The notes under the pieces were generated by a model. That model saw nothing but the letters and a program-made list of their open reading frames with translations, did not search any database and was not told the origin of the DNA. Shown here one piece after another: positions 1 through 17,305 of a DNA stretch of 64,000 nt. The DNA is taken from contig OW568885.1 of the NCBI GenBank assembly GCA_938743325.2, forward strand, positions 248,001 to 312,000, in the 5' to 3' direction. The DNA comes from Pycnococcus provasolii. Lineage: Eukaryota > Chlorophyta > Pseudoscourfieldiophyceae > Pseudoscourfieldiales > Pycnococcaceae. Position 1 is the first letter of the stretch; the number at the start of each line of letters is the position of its first letter. The translations under genes were made by a program, and so were the position numbers.

Positions 1-2
1 CG

Positions 3-980
3 GCGGAGGCGCACTCCACGGCTCTGCACGCGACGGATACGGCAACAAAAACGTCGCTGCCTACGGACGTAGACGTTGGTCTTGCACGCCCACTTGCGGA
101 CATGCTTGATGCGAGCGGGCTTGGATCGCCGTTTGAGACGGTTTACGTCGTGGCTGCGGAGGTGGCGCGCACGAGCCACGGGGGCAGCACAGCATCGTGG
201 TGTGAGGGTGGCATCCCTGGACCGGTGCACGCAGGCCGCGTCGCCGACCTGCTTGTGCTGCTGACGTGCGTGTGCTGCGTTCCGCGATATGTGCAGGATC
301 CGTCGCACGGCATCTTACTCGTCTCTTCGAAGGACCTCTCAGCCACAGGCGCAGCGTGCCGCTCTCCTCCTGACGCGCAGGCGCTGGCGGCGGGCGTGGC
401 GTGCCTTCTTCGGCAGTTGCCTCGGTCGTACACGACGGCGTACTTTGACGGTGCCGCGTCGATCGCGCGCCTTTACTGGGGTGCAAATTGCCACGAATCT
501 TCGAGTTCGCTCAGCGCCGCCATGACGGCATCCGCGGCGGCGGAAGCTTCTCGCGCAACGGCGTTTTTCGGCGGCAGCGGTGCGTCGAGCAAGGCGAGCA
601 AGGCGCAGTGCGCCGCCGACGTTAGCGAGGGGATTGGATTCCTACCCAGCCAAAGTCAGCTCGTCGTTTCCTTCTTAAGGTCGATGTGCTCGTGCGGCGT
701 GAGCGCGCGCGAGCTCAGTGCGCGTTTCGTCATCGACGGCGTTGGTGGCGTGTTTTCATAGCACTATCCATGGTATTTTGACTGGGTGGCGATCTTGACG
801 GTGGAGATGGACACGCTGGCACAGGAGGTTCGCCTTGAAAGTGTGCGCATTGATAGCGTACACGGCGGTGTGATTCACGGGCGCGGGCGCATTTCCATCG
901 CGCCGGATGCCGAACTGAATCCAAATGCGATTGACGTGTATCTCGAGGGTGCCGGGCTGCCCGTGAAAGAGAACCCGTAA
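3..980 (+). CDS. Unidentified protein, 3' part only (5' end outside window)
   Basis: The frame is open from the window edge to a TAG at 759-761. It continues in the same frame to a TAA at 978-980, giving about 325 codons if the two parts belong together. The first part has a hydrophobic, Cys-rich stretch (LLVLLTCVCCVPRY) and an Ala/Ser-rich segment. The second part contains HYPWYFDWV and a short beta-rich tail. A 21-nt GT...AG segment at 741-761 would remove the in-frame TAG and keep phase, giving DG followed by HYPWYFDW. TAG is a genuine stop elsewhere in the window (ACCase, KH protein), so reassignment is unlikely. I do not recognise the family. The alternatives are a normal end at 761 with an unrelated trailer, or a sequencing error. 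Confidence 0.5.
741..761 (+). other. Candidate 21-nt intron
   Basis: The segment starts with GT, ends with AG after a T-rich run (GTTTTCATAG), is a multiple of three, and contains the only stop separating two same-frame open stretches. This is a prediction from sequence only. Introns this short are known from chlorarachniophyte nucleomorphs but would be unusual here, where the other introns are about 80-130 bp. Confidence 0.3.
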
Positions 981-1051
981 CAACAACAACAACAACAACT
1001 GTAACAACATAATCGCCGAACAACAACAAAAATGCTTTGATTGTTACAAAA

Positions 1052-6495
<5,444 letters not shown>

Positions 6496-9400
6496 ATGGA
6501 GCTTGAAGAGAACCGTGAGCAGGAGAACCGCCGACGCGCGCACGAGCAGCTAGGCACGTTCGTGCGTCTGCGCGGAGGTTCGCGCGTCATACGCAAAGTG
6601 CTCATCGCAAATAACGGACGTAAGTCGAACCGTCTTTACAAGACTTTGTTTTGCCTCGCATAGAGCTCGACAAGAATTTGAATGGACGCATGCACTCACA
6701 CAAAACCAACACACACACGCGCACACTAACAATATACTTTTCTAAGTGGCTGCCACGAAGGCGATGCGTTCGTTACGCTCGTGGTCCTTCGAGACGTTCA
6801 ACAACAACGTGCTGCACTTGGTGGCGATGGTGACGCCGGATGACGTCAAGGCGAACGTCGAGTACCTGCGGCTCGCAGACGAATTTGTCGTCGTTCCAGG
6901 AGGAAGCAACAAGAACAATTATGCGGACGTCGACCTCGTCGTCGCCACCGCAAGGCGTCTCTGCGTCGACGCCGTGTGGCCTGGGTGGGGTCATGCATCG
7001 GAAAATCCAAGGCTACCACTGCAACTCGCCTCGGAGAATGTCGCGTTTCTTGGGCCGCCGTCGAGCGCAATGGACGCGGTGGGCGACAAGATCGCGGCGA
7101 ACATTCTCGCGCAAAGTGTTGGCGTGAATGTCATCCCCTGGTCGGGAACGGGCGTGACCACCCCGACGACCGAGATTGACAAGGCGACGTTCGCGAAGGC
7201 GACCGTGCACAGCGCGCACGAGGCTGTGGAGTGCGCGAAGCGCATCGGATTCCCCCTCATGGTCAAGGCGAGCGAGGGCGGAGGCGGCAAGGGCATTCGC
7301 ATGGTGCAAAGCATCGACGCGCTCGCGTCGGCGTACAACCAGGTGTGCAACGAGGTGGTCGGAAGTCCGGTGTTTTTGCAGAAGCTTAGTCAAAATGCCA
7401 GGCATCTCGAGGTACAGGTTGTGGCTGACAAGCACGGCAACGCCATTTCACTGTACGGCAGAGACTGCTCCGTGCAGCGTCGCCACCAGAAGATCATCGA
7501 GGAAGGCCCCGTGACGGTGGCACCGCGCAGCGTGTGCGAGGAGCTCGAGCAGGGCGCCGTGCGCCTTGCGAAGAAGGTTGGGTACAGCGGCGCAGGCACC
7601 GTTGAGTACCTGTACAACGGCGAAGAGTACTCCTTTTTGGAGGTAAATCCGCGCCTGCAGGTGGAGCATCCCGTCACGGAGGCGGTGACTGGCGTGAACA
7701 TACCGTCCGTACAGCTGATGATCGCCATGGGCATCCCACTATACTGTATGCCGGACATCCGCAACTTTTACGGCGAGGATCGGGATGGGACGACGCCGAT
7801 CGACTTCGATGTGCAGCGGCCGTGCGCCCCAAAGGGCCATTGCATGGCTGTACGCATCACTGCGGAGGACCCGAGCAAGGGGTTCCGGCCCACCAGCGGG
7901 TCCATCGCCGAGCTCACCTTTCGTTCCATTCCTGGTGTGACGGCGCATTTCTCCGTGCGCCCGCCCGGTGGCGTGCACCAGTTTGCGGACAGTCAGTTCG
8001 GTCACCTCTTCGCGCTCGCACCAACGCGCGAAGCGGCAGCCTGCAAGCTTAGTCTCGCCTTGCGAGACATGGTAGTTCGTGGCGAGATTTCAACAACGGT
8101 GCATTACCTGAAGTGGCTCATTGCACAGGATGCATTCCGATCAGACGAGCACGATACAGCCTGGTTGGACGACCTCATTGCAAGGAAGGAAGGACCCGAT
8201 GCGCTTTCGACGTACATCAAGGTGCTGTGCGGCATGCTCGTTGCATGCCGCGATCGCCACATAGAGAAACTGAAGAATGCCCGGCAGAAGCTGCAACGAG
8301 GAGTCACGCCTGCTATGAAAGAGTTTGACATGCTCCAGCACAAGCTATCGCTGATCTTGGAGAACGTGCGATTCCACATAATGGTCAGCCTTGGAGGTTC
8401 GGGTCACTACTTCATCCGTGGTGAAGGTTGGGAAAACAACGTCGCTATTCACGCTGAATGCATGGAGCTTCAAGATGAGGGACTTCTCGTTCTCGTGGAT
8501 AAGCGACTACACGCCGTATACCGCGATATGACCTTCAAAGGTGGCCTGAAGATCGACATTGACGGGCAGACTGTCGTCTTTCCAAACGACTCCGACCCAA
8601 CGAAGCTACTCAGCCCCGCGACTGGTAAGCTCATTCAATACCTGGTGCCCAACGGCGGGAAGGTGATGCCAGGCGCCGCTTATGCTGAAATTGAAAGCAT
8701 GAAAATGGTCCTTCCGCTCGTTTCCACCCTAGGTGGTAAGATTCACCACGCCAAGAGCCCTGGTGCAAATCTCGATACGGGCGATCTTCTCGCGCATCTG
8801 GAGCTAAGTGGTGACGGTGCGCAGGATCTGAATTCCGTTGCGGACTTCAAGGGAAACATCCCGGTGTCATTTCCACGCCAGGAGTCCCAGTACATGCTTG
8901 ATACCTACATCGACTTTGAGAAGAAACTGAACGCAGTAAATTTTGTTCTCGACGGATTTGACAGCATTGGCAACCCACTTGTTGACCTGTTAAAGCTGAT
9001 TAAGTCGCCTGCCCTACCGTTCGGCCAGCTCACAGATGTGCGTGCAAAGCTGGTGCTGAGAAATGTCGACAAAGAGCTGCTTGCAATCGTCGATAGCGCG
9101 GTAGAGATTCTTGAACAGGTGTCCAAGATTGCTGAGCAGCGCCACGCTGCACTTCAGGCGAAGGCTGAAAATCCCGATGAGCCTGCCATGCCCCGCACTA
9201 TGAGCCAGCTTGTTGACGACGTGTCAATGGCGGTAACGCAGCTGAAAAACGATCTTGAGGAGCTCATGGAGACGGCCTCGCGCGAGAACGGCCATGCGAA
9301 TTCTCATGTGAAGAAATACGGAGAAGAGGACATTCCCGAAGTGTGGCAATTCATCCGGTACTATCAGGAAGGATATTGCACCTACGAGTTGATCCTTTGC

Positions 9401-12400
9401 GAGCAATTTGTTCTCAAGTATCTCGGCGTGGAAGAGCACTTCTCGGATGCGTCGGGTCGCACCTTCGAGGAAACTATTCAGAGTCTGAATGATGCCATGG
9501 ACGACGTGGACGCGGTACTCGCTATCGGGCGCAGTCACAGCGCGATCAAGCACAAAAATCGCCTCATTCTCTTACTTCTCGAACATGCCAAGGCGCAGCG
9601 GATGGTCAGCAAGGAGTCGTTTCAGCAGGCGTTGCACCGCCTGTCGAATCTGGATGCTGCTCCATATTCCCGTGTCGCTCAGTGCGCGAAGGTGATTCTC
9701 ATGGAGCACTACGAGATTGAACGCAGTCGCAGTCGCCAGTGGGCAAAGATCAGGAAGGAACTTGGGCATGCAAACGGCGATGACAGTTTGCCAGGTTCCC
9801 CGATTGTCTCGTCTAGGAGACTTCGAGTCAACATTCCGGGTGATGGCGACTTTCAGCCTGGCTCGCCGAAGTTAAACCCAACTCGATACTTGCGCGCGAG
9901 TGAACTTGCAGATGACGGCTTTAGGGATAGTCCCCGGTTCGGTTCGGCGGGAGGCAACGCGACGCGATCACGAGGTGACTCTTCCGTTGATACCCACATG
10001 CGCGTTCACGAGATGCGTCAATCGAACAGTCGCGGCCCCAGCTCAGGCTACGGGTCGAGCGACGACGATCTCGAGGCACGCGCCCGAAGCAACGACGAAA
10101 ACGCAGAAGCAAATACTCCCAGACGCCGGCATTCTGACACGGGAGCTAAAATTATGGCTGCAGCGAGCCTTGCAAACTCCATGATGGATGGAGCCGACGA
10201 CATTACGGATGCCGAGGGAACACCCGAGGCCAGCTGGTACGACCTGTTCAACAGCGCCGATGACGCGATTCGCGAGTCGACCATGCGGTCGTATTACATT
10301 GCATACGGTGCTAAGGACGTAGCAATCGTCCGCGACCATGGAACCATTCGCGTCAACTTTGGCAATGCAGCGAGCATGTTTGTTGCACGAGACAGGGATC
10401 AGTTGCAGGGAGTTCTCGAGAGCATCCTTCACGACGAATCTCGCGCGGCAGCCGACCGCAACCTCCAGGCGATTGGTTTCTTTGTCGCGGGCAGGCTTTG
10501 CTTCGAAAATGTCGCCAAGTCGACACAGACTTACGAGGACCATGTGCAGGAGTACGTGCGGGGTCTTGATGCGCTCAACTTGTTTGCACCAAGTGTGAGG
10601 AATGTGGCATTTACCGTTGTACGTAGCGATGACGTTCCGCCAGAGCACTATCTGCTTGCTCGAAAGTCGCTGGATGGGGGGCCGAGCGGCACAGTCGCGG
10701 CAAACGGCACCATCGATACCCCCGTGTTCCGCAACATTCATGTCAGCCGCGAGGTAGAGACTGTGCTGGCATTCCATCTGGAGCTTGAGCGACTCAGCAC
10801 ATTTGTTGTCACATGCAAGTCTTTGCATGAGCCTCGGCGGAAGTTCGTGATGCGCAGTGGTGATCCCAACCCACGAGAGGAGATGGGATTTGTTTGCAAG
10901 GCAGACTATCGCATTGGTGTCTTCCTAGGCGAGGAGAAGTCCTTCAAGTCGAGTTCCACGCGCGACCGACGCGTTTTCGTGCGCAGTGTCGTTTACAACA
11001 GGGACGTGCTTCTTGGTGGTGTGGAGAAAGAGCACGAGGACGAAGCGTCGCGCAACTCAAGCTCGAGGCGCCTGCGATCGATGAGCGCGTACTTTGGCCG
11101 AGGCAGTCGCACTTCCACGGAAGTCGCGGGTTCCCTCGCCTCGTCGAAAAGTGGCGCTAGCTCAGGTGATATGAACAACTCTCCCGGGCGCCGATCGCTG
11201 TCAGACATTGGTATGGGAGATATGGACAATCCCATCCCGCAGATTGTCGCACCTGACTCGGTTCTGATCGACATCCTCGACAAGCTCGAGCTTGCTGTGG
11301 GTGAGGAGAACACCGCGTGGAACTTCATTTTCGTCAACCTCTGCGACGCGGTCGATAAGGACGACGTGCGCCTCACCGAGGATATCATGCACGCGTTCGT
11401 CGCCCAGTGTGCCAACGACCTACGTAGACTTAAGGTGGCATTCATTGAGTTTAAGATTGCATGTGGGCGCATCGTTGCGTACAACCCGACCGGCTACAAG
11501 TTCGACATCGAGTGCCAGCTTCGCACGGCGCCTAAGCAGTCGCCGCTTCCGTACCCTCTCCTGGATCGAATCCAGCGCAAGCGCATGATTGCACAGAATT
11601 TGGGGTCTACGTACGCCTACGACCTGATCTCCATCTTCCAGCACTGCGCGAAGGATATCGCGACCAGGGAAGTGGTAGGCACCAAGGGCGGTGCGAGTGC
11701 ACAACCTAAGAGCATGACATTACTTTCACGCAGCTTATCTGAGCCAATGCGTGGCGCCGTCCCCGCATCTGCTGCCGACGCCGGCGATGGCAATGACGGT
11801 GGTGTTGACTACTTCCAGGCAGTAGAGCTCGTGCTGGATCCCGCCGCGAAAGATTTGCGTCCCATTCACCGCGAGCCGGGGCACAACGACGTTGGCATGG
11901 TCGTGTGGAGGTGCACCGTGCAGACGCCCGAATTTCCGGCAGGTCGCAGCTTCTTTCTTGTGGCGAGTGATATCACGTTTCAGAGTGGCTCTTTCAGCCC
12001 GGAGGAGGATGACGTGTATGTTGCCGCGTACAATGCAGCGCTCGCGGAAGGTCTCCCGGTCGTGTACATTAGCGCTAACAGCGGTGCTCGCATCGGCCTC
12101 GATGAGGAGGTGAAGAAGCTCTTCCGCGTCAAGTGGAAGGACGTGAACGACGAGACGAAGGGTTTCGACTATCTGTATCTCGATGGTGGCGACTACGAGC
12201 GCATCTGCAACCTCGCGGAGCGAACCCCAGGCTACCGTGCTCCGACTGTGGAGAAGAAGGTGCAACCAGATGGCAGCGTGCACTGGTGTCTGTTGGACAT
12301 CCCAGGCGGCATTGGCGTCGAGTGCCTCGTGGGATCCGGCCGCATTGCCAGTGTTACGTCCAAGGCGAATGCCGAGATCGTGACGATCGCCTACGTCACT

Positions 12401-13819
12401 GGCCGCGCGGTAGGCATTGGTGCGTACATCAGTCGACTTGCGAGCCGCATCATCCAGCACAAGAATGCACCGCTCATCCTGACGGGAAGTTCGGCGCTCA
12501 ACAAGGTATTAGGCCGCAACGTTTACACTTCGAACGACCAGATTGGCGGTCCGCGCGTGATGGCACGCAACGGTGTGAGCCAGAAGGTTGTGGACGACGA
12601 CGTTCAGGGCATCGAGACGGTACTCAACTGGCTGCGTTACGTGCCAGCAAAGAAGGGTGGCGAGCTGCCGTGCATCAGGACGAATGATCAGTCGAACCGT
12701 CGTCTGATGGAAGCGCCGACAAAGTCGCCAAGTGACCCTCGTTTGTGGCTTCATGATTTCTTCGACATCGGCTCGTTCGATGAGTGCATGGCGCTGTGGG
12801 GCAAGACGGTCATCACCGCGCGTGCGCGCCTGAGCGGCCTTCCCTGCGGCGTGGTAGCGGTGGAGACCCGCGTCACGGAGAAGTTCACACCGGCTGATCC
12901 CGCATTGGATATGAGCACGCAGTCCAGGGAACCTCAGCCTGGGCAGGTGTGGTTCCCAGACAGCGCGTACAAGACATCGCAAGCGATTACGGACATGAAT
13001 CGGGAGGGACTGCCGCTGTTCATCTTCGCCAACTGGCGTGGATTCGCGGGTGGGTTGCGAGACATGTTTTCCGAAATCTTGAAGTACGGCTCGTACATCG
13101 TCGATGCTCTGCGCGTCTACAAACAGCCCATCTTCACCTACATCCCGCACGAGGGTGAGCTGCGGGGAGGCGCGTGGGTCGTTATCGACACGACCATCAA
13201 CCCGGAGATGATGGAGATGTACGCCTCTTCGAGCGCACGCGGTGGTGTTCTTGAGCCGGAGGGCATCATTGACATCAAGTTTCGCGCCAAGGACATCGGT
13301 GCGCTGATGGAGCGTGCATCGCACGTCCCATCCCCGGACGGTGAGCCTCACATTGAGGCGCGGAAGGATGCGATTCCGTCCTACAAGCAGGTGGCCACTC
13401 ACTTCGCTGCCCTGCACGACACGCCGGAGGTGATGCGTGCGAAGGGAGCAATCAAGTCTGTGGTTCCATGGCGCGAATCACGTGAATTCTTCTCTCGACG
13501 CCTTCGACGACGCTGTGCGGAGGAGCGCATCAAGCACCTCGCACGCACGATGGATCCCGACATTGACTCGGCAGGAGTTGCCGCACTTCTGGATCAGCTG
13601 CGTGACTGCATTACATCCAACGAAAATGTGGCCCATGGTCCTTTGCATGTTGACGCTCACACCGAGGTGCAGCGTGCTCTGAAGCTGCTCCGCCGAGGCT
13701 ACATTGCGCGCCAAGCATCCACGCTGATCGCCGAGGATCGCGTCGAGGTGGAGGCGGCCATGGCACGATCAGCGGGTGACGACATTGGTGCAAGCTTGCT
13801 TGCGCTGGGAAGTCGCTAG
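6496..13819 (+). CDS. ACC1: Homomeric acetyl-CoA carboxylase
   Basis: A multidomain enzyme that carboxylates acetyl-CoA to malonyl-CoA for fatty-acid synthesis or elongation. Exon 1 is 6496-6619 and the intron 6620-6746 (GTAAGT...CTAAG); exon 2 runs from 6747. The join restores the biotin-carboxylase start VLIANNGLAATKAMRS. The product is 2398 residues, normal for eukaryotic ACCase. The domains are biotin carboxylase (ATP-grasp motif GGGGKGIRM, then EVNPRLQVEHPVTE), biotin carrier (ESMKM, biotinyl Lys about residue 694, codon 8702-8704), a central region with low-complexity inserts, and the carboxyltransferase (NSGARIGL). The ATG at 6496 has a good context (GCAGCCATGG), and an in-frame TGA at 6457 limits upstream extension. 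No transit peptide is seen, which suggests the cytosolic isoform unless an upstream exon is missed. Confidence 0.95.
6620..6746 (+). other. ACCase intron 1
   Basis: Donor C|GTAAGT and acceptor TTTTCTAAG|TG. Splicing rebuilds the conserved biotin-carboxylase segment NNGLAATKAM across the junction. Confidence 0.85.
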
Positions 13820-14952
13820 ATGTACCATTTGTATTTTCTTTATTTGTGCCCACGGTATTCTGATATTTATTTGTCTTTCTTTGAGTACGTGCGTGCGTGT
13901 GTGTGCCATTAGCTAAATCGCCTTTTGGAAGTTTGCCATATTCTTATAGAACCAGTTTTTTTTTTAATCAGTCGCGGCAGTGTAACCAGCCAGATCTAAA
14001 ACAACTAAGTACTTATATAAATGATTCCCCCTCCCGTCCCGTCCCGTCTCTCTCGTCTCTCTCTCTCTCGCGCGCGCGCGCGCCTAGTGGTGGTCGACAC
14101 TCCGCGCCACGCCCTGGCCAAAATGTCTTAGACTTCATCTTGAATTTTATTAAGGTAGTTAAATCAATCAGGGGTTTGGATCTCCCGAAAAGTTCGAAAC
14201 TCGAAATCCAATTCGGGGTTATCCTCATGACGTGATCCTGACCAAGTGCTCATACGTGATTTTAAGCTAAGTGACGCTGTGCACAACGCGCCGAAGACCT
14301 CGCGCACGCGCTGCGACAACGTGCGCACCACCATCTCGCCGTACGGAAAACTTTGTGTGAAATTAAAATTTATTCAAGACACAAGTAAAATTATACTTTT
14401 AATTTTTTAAAAAAGCAAGAACGCTTTCTCTTTATTTTTTTAGACGCAAGCACGCAACATTTGTACCGATTTTTTTTCCAAGTCTGTTTAAGTATGTTGT
14501 TACGGGCCTATGACATCATCTTGATAAACATAGTTAGAACGGCGTGTAGTATCCAAAAAAGACATGTTGAAAGCACCTATAACGATAATGCAATCTGCAG
14601 GCCATAACCCTAGCAGTAGCCCTACTATCTAGAACTAATATTCGTAACCCTAGACAGGTCCGGCCACGGCGCGGCGGCGGCGGCGTCATGACGCATGATT
14701 GGACCATTATCGTAGTAATAATGACTACTAATGACAACCGCGTCATGACGACCTCCAAATCCAATTACGCGCGTAACATGCCAACCCCTAGAACCTACGA
14801 AATCACCAGCGCCAACTGCGCCATGGAGTTCGCGCTGTGAATCGCCCCTTTCAACAGGGTGAAATGGATGATCATTGGACAAAGTAAACTCAATTTCATT
14901 ACTGAATGAGCAATCACAGTTGAAAAACAGGCACAAAAATACGTTTTAACGT
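13820..14952. other. Gene-free stretch with CT/CG simple repeats
   Basis: This lies between the convergent ACCase and KH-protein genes. It contains a TCTCTC then CGCGCG microsatellite at about 14046-14083, an AT-rich stretch at 14340-14500 and isolated ACCCTAG motifs at 14604-14660. I see no convincing gene. Confidence 0.5.
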
Positions 14953-16320
14953 CTACTGCGCGCCTCCACCTCTCCCTCCACGTCCACGCCGCGCGCGCTG
15001 AGGCTGCGCCTGCGCTTGCACTTGTGCTGATGGAACCTCGACTGTGGCGACGGCGGCTGGGGGTGGTGGTCGCGTCGGTGCACGGCGTGCTCCTCCGCCG
15101 CGTGGCCTGTCGGATGCTGATTCACCCCAGTCTGCCGCCATTTCCTCCAATTGCCGACGCAGCACTTCGATCGTCTTGGTCTCGTCCTCCATCGACGACA
15201 GATGGTCCAGCTGGCTCGTGACGAGCAGGGAGCACGCTTCGCATGCACGCTTGAGACCGACGATTCGCATCACGCCGCGCCCTTCGAGAATTTTGATGCT
15301 GTGTGCTCCGGATCGCTCGTAGAGGTCCTTGATGTTAGCACCTCCCTTGCCGACAACATACCCGATGCGCTCCTTGCTCAGCGGCACTTCCACGGCGGCA
15401 TACTCGAGCTCCCCGCGTGCCGAAGCGACGCTCTCTGCGGTGTTGCCGATGATGCGTACGGCGCACATGTCCTTGTCGACGACGACGCGCTCGAGCCCGT
15501 AGGCGTTCGTCACTCGTCTCACATTCTCGCCGCGCGCGCCAAGCACGAGTGCGATGCACTCGCTGGGAATGGAGAACTCGACACGCAAACCTTCGGCAAT
15601 GTCCTTTTGCACGCGCGCGATATCGTTTTCGAGGCGTTGGCGCACGCTCAGCCGGCTCTGCGCGCGTGCTTGCCTATCAAGCATGTCCTCGAGCAGGATG
15701 CAAGCCTTGTCGAGCGACTCCTTATTTGCGGCTTCGACCTCAAATCCCGCCCGCGCGACGCCTATTCTTCTCACGCCATCGACTTTGCTGACCGTCGTGT
15801 TCGCGATGCTCTCGAGCGCCTTCATGTCTCGTATCATGGACGACGCGATCGGGACGGTGGATACGACCGTGGCAACAGGTGGTGGTGCCGACTGGGCATT
15901 TCCGCCGTTTCCACCCCCACGGTTCCCTCGGTTGCGTTTTCCGCGCGCGGATCCTCCACCGGCGATCCCTCCTGCTGCTGATGTTGTTGCTGTCGTCTGT
16001 GAAGCAGGAGCAGGAGCAGGGGCAGGGGCAGGGGCAGGGGCAGGAGCTGACGACGATTTGCCGCCGCCACCGCCACCACCTCGTCCTGCTCCTCGTCCGC
16101 CCCCACCTGCTCCTCGTCCTGCTCCACGTCCGCCCCCACCTGCTGCCCCTCGTCCTCCTCCTGTACCCACACTTGTCGCACCACTCGCCGTCGTCGTCTC
16201 TGAGGAGCCTCCACCTTGGCTTTGTTGGTCGTTCTGCGTTAAGTTAGCATTATTGCCCTCAGGGTTCGCTCCTGATCCTCGCTTCCTACTCCTGCCGCTG
16301 TTGTTGTTGTTGTTCGCCAT
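14953..16320 (-). CDS. FMRP-like tandem KH-domain RNA-binding protein with RGG tail
   Basis: A 455-residue protein starting MANNNNNSGRSRKRG. The N-terminal third is low complexity (Gly/Arg-rich blocks, a PAPAPAPA run). A predicted KH0-like segment (SKVDGVRRIGV) and a helix follow, then two adjacent KH domains. KH1 has the GxxG loop GARG (IALVLGARGENV) and KH2 has GKGG (IGYVVGKGGANI). Spacing and motif order match the fragile-X (FMR1/FXR) KH1-KH2 pair, and the protein ends in an RGG/GRGG tail as FMRP does. The likely role is binding mRNA and regulating translation or localisation. The ATG at 16320 is chosen because sequence upstream is telomere-like repeat, not protein-like. The FMRP relationship is inferred from motif order; another tandem-KH family is possible. 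Confidence 0.8.
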   Translation of the reverse strand: MANNNNNSGRSRKRGSGANPEGNNANLTQNDQQSQGGGSSETTTASGATSVGTGGGRGAAGGGGRGAGRGAGGGGRGAGRGGGGGGGKSSSAPAPAPAPAPAPAPASQTTATTSAAGGIAGGGSARGKRNRGNRGGGNGGNAQSAPPPVATVVSTVPIASSMIRDMKALESIANTTVSKVDGVRRIGVARAGFEVEAANKESLDKACILLEDMLDRQARAQSRLSVRQRLENDIARVQKDIAEGLRVEFSIPSECIALVLGARGENVRRVTNAYGLERVVVDKDMCAVRIIGNTAESVASARGELEYAAVEVPLSKERIGYVVGKGGANIKDLYERSGAHSIKILEGRGVMRIVGLKRACEACSLLVTSQLDHLSSMEDETKTIEVLRRQLEEMAADWGESASDRPRGGGARRAPTRPPPPAAVATVEVPSAQVQAQAQPQRARRGRGGRGGGAQ

Positions 16321-16428
16321 GACACGAGCGGAAACGAGAAAAAAACGGACAAGTGTGGACAAGTGCAGTGGGCCAGGAAACAAGCAAACAAGCGGGCACG
16401 CGTCAGGGAACAAAACCCGAACCCTAGC

Positions 16429-16470
16429 TAACCCTAACCCTAACCCTAACCCTAACCCTAACCCTAACCC
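16429..16470. repeat. Telomere-like (TAACCC)7 tract
   Basis: Seven perfect TAACCC units lie about 110 bp upstream of the KH-protein start, on its promoter side. A 15-C homopolymer follows at 16480-16494. Confidence 0.9.
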
Positions 16471-16494
16471 AATCGTCTTCCCCCCCCCCCCCCC

Positions 16495-17305
16495 TCGCTT
16501 CTTTTCTTCAAAGGTGGTCGGTTTCTAACCTCCTCCCTCCTCGGCTCCTCCTGTGGACTGTCCTCGTGCTCGTGCTCCTCCAACCTCCTCCAAGACTCCT
16601 CAGTTGAAGTTCGCCTTGATCCTCCCTCCATCACTCCATGAGTCCCATGGTGGCAGTTCGCTACGATAGTCTACGATAATAAGCCCGTGAATCGTACACC
16701 TGAGACCTGTTCCCAAGAAAAGAGAAGTGTGTTCCGCTGTTTCCCTGTCACCCGTAAGGTATTTGTGCTCAACTGCCCCACTCCCACTGCACTGCACTGC
16801 ACCGCACGCTGATTAGTGCAGTGACCGGTCACTGTCCTAATCTGTCAGTAGGTAGTACAAGGCTCGTCCCTGCCGTCGTTGGGTCAGGGGGGACCGGCAA
16901 TCGCCTTCCTTGGGGGAATCGTCATTAGTGCAAGGCTACTAAGGCCTTAGATGCTCATCTTCGACTATCGTAGTGCAGGGGTGCTGTTTCTTGAGCCTCC
17001 CTCCGGAGCTCCCTTGTTCGGTGGGCCCAGGACCCGGCTTTCGCTCGCGCACGACAGAAACACCCGCTTCAGGTGGGAGGTGGGGGCTCGCTCCGGGCAT
17101 CGCAACACACTCGATATACCAGAAACCACGTCTCGCTTGACGCACTGCTGTGCAGGAAGGAGTACTGCGCGCCAGAGCCGTTCATAAGCTCGTGAATAAG
17201 CAAGCTCGCCGGCTGAACGACTTGGCGTCTTATTTACTTCCGCAACACGCCTGAAAAAAAACCTTAGCTGCGTTGATAGAATCCGTTCTGAGATACTCGA
17301 CCACC
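16495..17305. other. Divergent intergenic region
   Basis: This lies between the KH gene (-) and CYB5D1 (+). There is no recognisable gene; it is expected to carry both promoters. Confidence 0.45.

Noticed and set aside
759-761. TAG reassigned as a sense codon
   Set aside because: ACCase, KH and EF-hand genes end in TAG at the expected protein length.
16429-16470. True chromosome end
   Set aside because: Only seven units, flanked by genes on both sides; similar short tracts recur throughout the window.
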